Shown in pieces: positions 13,468-18,036 of a stretch of DNA of 18,036 nt. The notes under the pieces are model-generated. The model was not told the origin of the DNA. It searched no databases and was given only the letters and a program-made list of their open reading frames with translations. The stretch covers positions 1-18,036 of the forward strand of contig JAKATY010000007.1 of assembly GCA_021827955.1 (NCBI GenBank). Direction: 5' to 3'. Each line of letters begins with the position of its first letter. The first letter of the stretch is position 1. Source of the DNA: Microcaldota archaeon. GTDB taxonomy: Archaea; Micrarchaeota; Micrarchaeia; Micrarchaeales; Micrarchaeaceae. The position numbers were made by a program, and so were the translations under genes.

Positions 13468-14658
13468 TTGTGTGGTGATGTGGAGGAAGAGTTCGCAGCG
13501 TTAGCAGATCCGAGATTTTACACCCAGGCGCTTAAAGAGCTCAAGAGCGCCTTTCCAACTGCAAAATTAAAGCGCATAGCGCAGGATTCTGCTAACTCCA
13601 TAATATTACTGAGCTGCGAAGACTGCGGTTACAAGCATGGCACTGCTTATATGTTTTCTTATGTGTATGAAATTTTTCCTGTTTTCACTTTTGTAAAAGA
13701 TATAGATGCCGAATATTATACAGTAATCGAGAATGTTTTAGACATAATCTCCGTGCTCGGCGCCAAGAGCTTCCGCATAGAAGTTAAAAAGATAGACTAT
13801 AAATCGAAAGAGCGTGCAAAGGATCTGGAGGTGAAAATGGGCCGCGAAATAGAATCGCGAGGACCTGTTGCAGATCTGAAGAATCCGAAGTTGTTGATAA
13901 ATGTGGTACTTACCAGCAGCGGCGCGATAATCGGCTCTCAAGATGTACCGAAAATCGGGGGGCTTGATGCCTTTAGGTATTTCAACAAGCTCGATGCAGA
14001 GCATATCAATAGATCAGAGTTCAAGCTTATTGAAGCAATAGAGCATTTTGGGGTAGAAATCAAAAAAGGCGAGAGATGTATAGATGTAGGATCTGCTCCT
14101 GGGGGGTGGACCCACTTTCTGCTTTCTAACGGAGCGAAGGTGCTTGCTATCGACAGCGCACTTATGGATTATGATGCCATGCCTCCGCAATCAAGTATAC
14201 TAATTGTAATGCAAGACCCCTCAAAGTCAAAGCCGTTTCTCAAAGCGGAAAACAGAAAAATAGAATTAAAGAGCGTAAAAGAGTTTGAGGAATACGCAAA
14301 GAAATCAAACCCTTTTAACTATTACGATCTTGTGCATGTTGCATCAAATATTACTAGTACCTCCTTGCTTTCATTGGACGGGCTTGGAAAGTTTGGCATC
14401 CTTGCCATAGATATCAATAGAGGCCCAGAAGAGGCCGCAGCGGTAGCTGCCTCTCTTTGCACACTTCTTGATCCAGGCGCAAGAATAATAATGACTATAA
14501 AAATGCCGGAGTCAAAGCCAGAGCATTATGTCGAAGAGGCACGCCGTGCATTGTCAGGTCTAACGACCGAGGTAAAATTCGCAAAGCTGAGGCACAACAG
14601 GCAGGAACTCACCGCATTTGCCATTTTCAACGCAAGCCGTGGCGAGCCCAACCTGTAA
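13468..14658 (+). CDS. THUMP-domain + FtsJ/RrmJ-fold RNA methyltransferase (RlmM-like)
   Basis: About 396 residues from TTG 13468. A THUMP-type RNA-binding region (~95-155: FRIEVKKIDYKSKERAKD, then PKLLINVVLTSSGAIIG) precedes a Rossmann methyltransferase with SAM motif I CIDVGSAPGGWTHFLL (204-219) and FKLIEAIEHFGV before it. The architecture matches RlmM, which 2'-O-methylates 23S rRNA. K186 and, later, the lysine in MTIKMP and the glutamate in RQELTAF fit the K-D-K-E catalytic set, but the FtsJ aspartate region (SDMAP) reads VHVASN, so the Asp seems missing. The start is a problem: similarity to the family (NIILYCESKLCGDVEEEF vs VVLLCRPGFEKE) begins near 13441, before the first non-overlapping canonical start codon. 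ATG 13315 or GTG 13366 would overlap rtcB. Substrate is not provable here. Confidence 0.8.
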   Translation: MCGDVEEEFAALADPRFYTQALKELKSAFPTAKLKRIAQDSANSIILLSCEDCGYKHGTAYMFSYVYEIFPVFTFVKDIDAEYYTVIENVLDIISVLGAKSFRIEVKKIDYKSKERAKDLEVKMGREIESRGPVADLKNPKLLINVVLTSSGAIIGSQDVPKIGGLDAFRYFNKLDAEHINRSEFKLIEAIEHFGVEIKKGERCIDVGSAPGGWTHFLLSNGAKVLAIDSALMDYDAMPPQSSILIVMQDPSKSKPFLKAENRKIELKSVKEFEEYAKKSNPFNYYDLVHVASNITSTSLLSLDGLGKFGILAIDINRGPEEAAAVAASLCTLLDPGARIIMTIKMPESKPEHYVEEARRALSGLTTEVKFAKLRHNRQELTAFAIFNASRGEPNL

Positions 14659-14675
14659 TGTGTCTTTATGCACGT

Positions 14676-15227
14676 TTAGAGCAGCTCGTCAAACTCTTTC
14701 TTTAACCTCTCTAACTTTTCATGAAGCGCTTTGTCCCCTTTTATCTCTATTGCGTGGTCCTTGAGATACTCTATGTAACCGCTTAGGCTTTCCAGAACAT
14801 CTGCATCTCCTGAAACCCTCTCAAATGAAGGTCCCATGGGCCTGTGGAAGCCGGCGCCAGCCGACCAGCTGAACGTCTCCAAAAGCTTCTTCCCTTTTTC
14901 TGAAGCTTTGTAGTACCTCTTTATTCCTTCGTCTCTTGCTTCTAGATAGCCTTCCTCCTCCATGCTTTTGAGCGCAGGGTACAGATTTCCTGGCGAAGGG
15001 CTCCAGCCTCCCATTGACATCTCGCTCATCGCAGACATTATCTCTGCACCGGTCATTTCGCGCCTTGAAGCAAGGTTCAGTATCCAATACCTCAAACCAA
15101 CGAATCCTCTTTGCACCGGAAAGCCCATATGTCCCATGCCGTTCTTGCCCCTCATGCGTCCCATGCCGCCGCCTCTTCCATACCCTTCGTATTCATCTCC
15201 AAATCCTTCGTTCATTCTTCCTCTCAT
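14676..15227 (-). CDS. PadR-family transcription regulator with Gly/Met/Arg-rich N-terminus
   Basis: A 183-residue protein from ATG 15227 (AGGTGAG four bases upstream; the longer reading starts at a GTG overlapping that site). Residues ~42-110 are a PadR winged helix: RYWILNLASRREMTGAEIM, then the conserved SPSPGNLYPALKSMEEEGYL (76-95) and the wing RDEGIKRYYKASEKGKKLL. The C-terminal helix (~145-183) would dimerise. The first ~40 residues are unlike typical PadR proteins: rich in G, M and R (GYGRGGGMGRMRG), probably disordered. PadR proteins are mostly repressors answering to small molecules; the ligand here is unknown. It converges on the FtsJ-like gene (17 bases) and is monocistronic. A phased palindrome array in its promoter suggests autoregulation. 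Confidence 0.9.
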   Translation of the reverse strand: MRGRMNEGFGDEYEGYGRGGGMGRMRGKNGMGHMGFPVQRGFVGLRYWILNLASRREMTGAEIMSAMSEMSMGGWSPSPGNLYPALKSMEEEGYLEARDEGIKRYYKASEKGKKLLETFSWSAGAGFHRPMGPSFERVSGDADVLESLSGYIEYLKDHAIEIKGDKALHEKLERLKKEFDELL

Positions 15228-15241
15228 ATATCTCACCTATA

Positions 15242-15294
15242 CATTATCTAATAAAAGATATCTGTTATTAGATATCTATAAATAGATATATAAA
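15242..15294 (-). promoter_or_regulatory. padR promoter with 14-bp-phased palindrome array (candidate operator)
   Basis: AGATATCT occurs at 15256-15263 and 15270-15277, and AGATATAT at 15284-15291: three copies exactly 14 bases apart; a weaker CATTATCT lies one more period away at 15242-15249. The octamer is itself a palindrome. On the minus strand TTTATATATC (15294-15285) is the likely TATA box, so the repeats cover the TATA box and predicted start (near 15264). That geometry suits a repressor, most simply PadR itself. Confidence 0.55.
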
Positions 15295-15377
15295 GCTTTC
15301 GTTTCCGATCTTGCTGCTATCGGCCTCTATCATATCATACGCTTCTGTCATTGCGGTTAGCAAAAACGCGTAATAGC

Positions 15378-15405
15378 TTTAACAACTTAACATCATAATT
15401 ATAAA
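15378..15405 (+). promoter_or_regulatory. TATA-like box for the coiled-coil gene
   Basis: TTTAACAAC at 15378-15386 lies about 25 bases before the ATG at 15406, the spacing expected for a leaderless archaeal message. No ribosome binding site precedes the ATG. Confidence 0.35.
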
Positions 15406-16644
15406 ATGATAAAAATGCGCGGATTTTTTGGACGAAACAGTTCTTCCTTGGATTTGAGCATCGGCTCGATTGAAGAATACCTACGCTCTTCGTTCGAAGA
15501 ACTGTCCGCTCCTGTTGTAACTGCTTGCGAAAGGAGGTTAGCGGGTTTGTCGCGCGCAGTGGAAGAGTTTTCCTATGCATTGGACGAATTCTCCGCTATC
15601 GACTTGGAGCCCGATGAAGAGGCATCAGGCATAAACAGTGCCGGATTTGCGAAATCGCAGAAGTCCAACTATCAAAAAGTTTTGTCAAATGCCGTTGCAT
15701 CGCTAAAAGAGGGTCTTGAAGATATAAGTGCGGCCACAGGATACGAGCGCATTTACAAAGCGCATGGTCTTTACTCCTCTTTCATACACAAAGTGCTTTC
15801 AACAAATTCGACATTCAAGATTGTTGTATTTGGATACCATTCTGGGATATCGCTTTTCAAGAAACCCTTTTCCATCATAGAAAAGCAGGTAAAGGAACTA
15901 GAGTATGAATTGGGCAGAGATGCAGCCCATTTCAACGAATACAATAAAATACTTACATCAATTGAAGCTCTGCGCACGCACATAGAGGAATTGGATGCCA
16001 TACGCTGGTCAGAGGAGCATGCAAGCACCTTGCAGGAAGGTGAGAGTAGCAGGATTCTATCAGAAGCAAAGTCGCACGAGCACACAATAGCGGAGCTCCG
16101 CGAGCAGCTGCGCGGCATGGAGTCGAAAGTGCGCTTGCATAGATCAGAATTGGAAGTGCTGTTAAAACCGATGGAGCGCGCAGCAAGGAAATTCGATCAC
16201 AACGCCAAGGCGAACAGCAGGATCACGCAATATATAGCGATGCCTTTCGATACTTCATTTACCAATAGCCCTTATGCCGATTTCTCTGAAGTTTTGTCGA
16301 AACTGCGGGAAAGCATAGAGAAGGAGGCTAGCGCAAGCGATGAGAAAGAAAACGCTCTTAGGCATTTGAACAAGGCGATCGAGGCGAACATAGACGCGAA
16401 GCTCGCCGTGATCAGATCCGAGGACAAGGAACTTGATACAATCAAATCAGAGATAAGAGAGCAGGAGTCAAAGCTCAGCGAATACAGCAGAGCCGCAAGC
16501 GATGTCGAAGAAGAGAACCGTAAACGGATCGATGCCGCACAAAGGAAGGAACATCTGTCTTCAGAAATACATATTGAAAAAGAGAATATAGAGCGTATGC
16601 TTGGTCATGAATACGGCAGGCAAGTGCGTATAGTCGGCTTGTGA
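15406..16644 (+). CDS. Coiled-coil protein of unknown function
   Basis: A 412-residue, charged, mostly helical protein that I do not recognise. Residues 1-30 carry a short basic start with an FFGRN motif, then SIEEYLRSSFEEL. Residues ~36-130 form several amphipathic helices. Residues ~155-255 are a coiled coil (IIEKQVKELEYELGR onward), interrupted at ~252-300 by LLKPMERAARKF and a proline-containing stretch (QYIAMPFDTSFTNSPYADF). Residues ~300-400 form a second coiled coil; the end is RQVRIVGL. There is no signal peptide or membrane helix, so it is probably cytosolic. The layout of two coils around a compact middle recalls SMC/ESCRT-like scaffolds, but no ATPase motif is present and no homology is claimed. 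ATG 15406 (leaderless) or ATG 15415 may be the start. It converges on aspS with 19 bases between. Confidence 0.8.
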   Translation: MIKMRGFFGRNSSSLDLSIGSIEEYLRSSFEELSAPVVTACERRLAGLSRAVEEFSYALDEFSAIDLEPDEEASGINSAGFAKSQKSNYQKVLSNAVASLKEGLEDISAATGYERIYKAHGLYSSFIHKVLSTNSTFKIVVFGYHSGISLFKKPFSIIEKQVKELEYELGRDAAHFNEYNKILTSIEALRTHIEELDAIRWSEEHASTLQEGESSRILSEAKSHEHTIAELREQLRGMESKVRLHRSELEVLLKPMERAARKFDHNAKANSRITQYIAMPFDTSFTNSPYADFSEVLSKLRESIEKEASASDEKENALRHLNKAIEANIDAKLAVIRSEDKELDTIKSEIREQESKLSEYSRAASDVEEENRKRIDAAQRKEHLSSEIHIEKENIERMLGHEYGRQVRIVGL

Positions 16645-16663
16645 AGCAGGGATTAATGCAGAG

Positions 16664-17977
16664 CTAAGGCGCAATTCTGGTCCTATCCCTGGGGAACATG
16701 GAGCATTCTCTTATGTTCTTCTGCCCGGTAAGCTGCATAGTAAACCTTTCAAGGCCTATGCTCCATCCGGCATGCGGAGGTGCGCCCCTCTTGAACGCGT
16801 CTATGTAGAATTTGAAACCTGCCGGATCAAGCCCTCTGCTTTCTATCGCTTTCACCAGCATGCCTGGCTTGTGTATTCTCTGCGCGCCGCTGGACACCTC
16901 TAGTCCTTTGTAAAGCAGGTCGTAGCTGTTTGATATCTCCGGGTTCTTCTCGTTAGGCATGCTGTAAAACGCTCTTGTCTTTGTCGGATAAAATTTTACT
17001 ACAGTCAGATCTCCGTAAATCTTGCATATCTCTTGCTCTGCTTCCCTGCTAAGGTCATCTCCCCATTCTAGCTTAATCCCATTTTCATTCAGCTTCTTTA
17101 ACGCTTGCGTGTAAGTAACTTCTCTCGCGTGGCCGGGCTTTAACTCTATTCCAAGCGCTTCGAGCTGCTCCCTGTTCTTCGAAGCCGCTTTCTTTATCAT
17201 CTCTAGGGCCACTCCTTTCAGAAGTTTTATCGCGTCATCATAATCTGCAAATCCTACCTCTATATCCATTTGCGTTGACTCGTTGAGGTGGAATATTGTG
17301 TTGAATTTCTCCGCTCTGAAAACCGGCACTACCATGAATACCTTGTCTATCCCGCCTATTACGGCCAGCTGTTTATACAGCTGCGGAGACTGCGCCAGAT
17401 ATGCTCTTCTTTCGAAGTATTCTATGCCGAACAGGTCAGCCCCTCCTTCAGTAGCCTCACCCACTATGCTTGGGGTCCTTACCTCTTGGAACCCTTTTTT
17501 TCCAAAGAAGTTCTTGAAGGCGCCGAGAAGTGTAGATTGTATGCTGAAAATAGAAGCAGTTGATGGCCTGCGCAAGTCCACATACCTGTAATCCAGTCTT
17601 ACCTCAAGATCTGCAGGGATCTTGCTTGCCACGTCAAAAGGCATCGTTTCTTCTAGGGGGTTTAGGTTCTCTATCTTGCTAGGGTATATCTCGTATCCCT
17701 TCTTTGCTTCCTTATTCGCCTTTACAATCCCCGTTATCGCCACTACGCTTTCCTTCTGCAGGTCCATGTCCTTGAGCACGTTCTCCGGCGTTGTGCCTGC
17801 TTTGCCTATGATCTGTGCTATGCCCGTGCTATCCCTAAGAAGAAGAAAAATTATCTTTCCCACGTTCCTTACTTCGTGCACCCAGCCGCACAGCACTACC
17901 TCCCTGCCTTCCATGCTTGATGAAAGCTCGGAAACATAATGCGTCCTTAAGCCCGTGTGGAACAAAACAGCACCCAT
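16664..17977 (-). CDS. aspS: Aspartyl-tRNA synthetase, archaeal type
   Basis: A 437-residue class IIb synthetase that charges tRNA-Asp. From ATG 17977 it begins MGAVLFHTGLRTHYVSEL, close to the usual RTHYSSEL start. The OB-fold anticodon-binding domain occupies ~11-115, with GWVHEVRNVGKI at 31-42. The catalytic domain shows YRYVDLRRP (motif 1 region), TEGGADLF, AQSPQLYKQ, motif 2 FRAEKFNTIFHLNES, SSGAQR, and motif 3 GWSIGLERF. It ends PRDRTRIAP, as archaeal AspRS does. Two positions set tRNA specificity: His34 (equivalent to Trp26 of the Thermococcus enzyme) resembles non-discriminating enzymes, while Lys92 (equivalent to Lys85) resembles discriminating ones. No clear TATA box is visible in the 59 bases upstream; a TTG at 18004 would extend it by nine unconserved residues. 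Confidence 0.95.
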   Translation of the reverse strand: MGAVLFHTGLRTHYVSELSSSMEGREVVLCGWVHEVRNVGKIIFLLLRDSTGIAQIIGKAGTTPENVLKDMDLQKESVVAITGIVKANKEAKKGYEIYPSKIENLNPLEETMPFDVASKIPADLEVRLDYRYVDLRRPSTASIFSIQSTLLGAFKNFFGKKGFQEVRTPSIVGEATEGGADLFGIEYFERRAYLAQSPQLYKQLAVIGGIDKVFMVVPVFRAEKFNTIFHLNESTQMDIEVGFADYDDAIKLLKGVALEMIKKAASKNREQLEALGIELKPGHAREVTYTQALKKLNENGIKLEWGDDLSREAEQEICKIYGDLTVVKFYPTKTRAFYSMPNEKNPEISNSYDLLYKGLEVSSGAQRIHKPGMLVKAIESRGLDPAGFKFYIDAFKRGAPPHAGWSIGLERFTMQLTGQKNIRECSMFPRDRTRIAP

Positions 17978-17999
17978 TAGACAAAGACCAGAACCATTG

Positions 18000-18013
18000 C
18001 GCAAGATTTTGCG
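18000..18013. repeat. Short inverted repeat upstream of aspS
   Basis: CGCAA-GATT-TTGCG, a perfect 5-bp stem with a 4-base loop just before the aspS coding region. It could be a regulatory hairpin or chance; no T-run follows, so a terminator is unlikely. Confidence 0.2.
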
Positions 18014-18036
18014 TAAGCGAGAGCAGTCAGCTTCCT

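Noticed and set aside
15335..15580. 81-aa minus-strand frame over the start of the coiled-coil gene
   Set aside because: It covers the promoter and N-terminus of a better-supported gene and has no ribosome binding site or domain.
15771..16118. 115-aa minus-strand frame inside the coiled-coil gene
   Set aside because: Serine/cysteine-rich translation opposite a long Glu/Lys-rich coding frame is a usual antisense artefact.
1..18036. tRNA, rRNA, CRISPR array or insertion sequence
   Set aside because: No T-loop or CCA-type ends, no regularly spaced identical 25-40 base repeats, and no transposase-like frames were seen. The 14-bp repeats at 15242-15291 are far too short for CRISPR.

Overview
This window reads as a piece of an archaeal chromosome. 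The largest block is a complete A-type (A1AO) ATP synthase operon. Around it are an archaeal-type aspartyl-tRNA synthetase, an RtcB RNA ligase, a pilin-like protein with a class III (QxSxEY) signal peptide, promoters with AT-rich TATA-like boxes, and GGTGA-type ribosome binding sites. Very tight packing, 4-8 nt gene overlaps, what looks like a GrpE start, and the wording of the pilin signal segment suggest a small-genome lineage of the DPANN/Micrarchaeota kind. That placement is inference; no rRNA or other phylogenetic marker was compared.

Layout, left to right. 1-627 (minus): a winged-helix regulator followed by the first 52 codons of a probable GrpE cochaperone that leaves the window. 628-1015: a 390-base AT-rich intergenic region with promoters for both flanking genes, a direct repeat that may be an operator, and an unexplained GC-richer island. 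1016-1513 (plus): pilin-like protein. 1525-11537 (minus): one ten-gene ATP synthase operon transcribed in the order K-E-C-F-A-B-D-(unknown 69-aa membrane protein)-H-I. Subunit A carries a 521-aa LAGLIDADG-containing intein exactly inside the P-loop. 11643-13383 (minus): a CDGSH iron-sulfur protein, and upstream of it rtcB. About 13468-14658 (plus): a THUMP + FtsJ-fold RNA methyltransferase. 14676-15227 (minus): a PadR regulator with an unusual Gly/Met/Arg-rich N-terminus and an in-phase repeat array in its promoter. 15406-16644 (plus): a coiled-coil protein of unknown function. 16664-17977 (minus): aspS.

How the parts fit. The ATP synthase genes together encode the catalytic head (A, B), central stalk (D, F, C), peripheral stalks (E, H), the ion-conducting stator subunit (I) and the rotor ring (K). 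All nine standard A-type subunits are present, so the one extra gene is the odd member. The flanking genes concern RNA processing and translation (rtcB, the FtsJ-like enzyme, aspS) and stress or transcription control (the wHTH/GrpE pair, PadR).

Items most worth a second look: the P-loop intein, whose second endonuclease motif is degenerate; the extra membrane protein inside the ATPase operon; the 14-bp-phased palindrome array upstream of padR; and the mixed specificity residues in AspRS. No tRNA, rRNA, CRISPR array or insertion sequence was seen.
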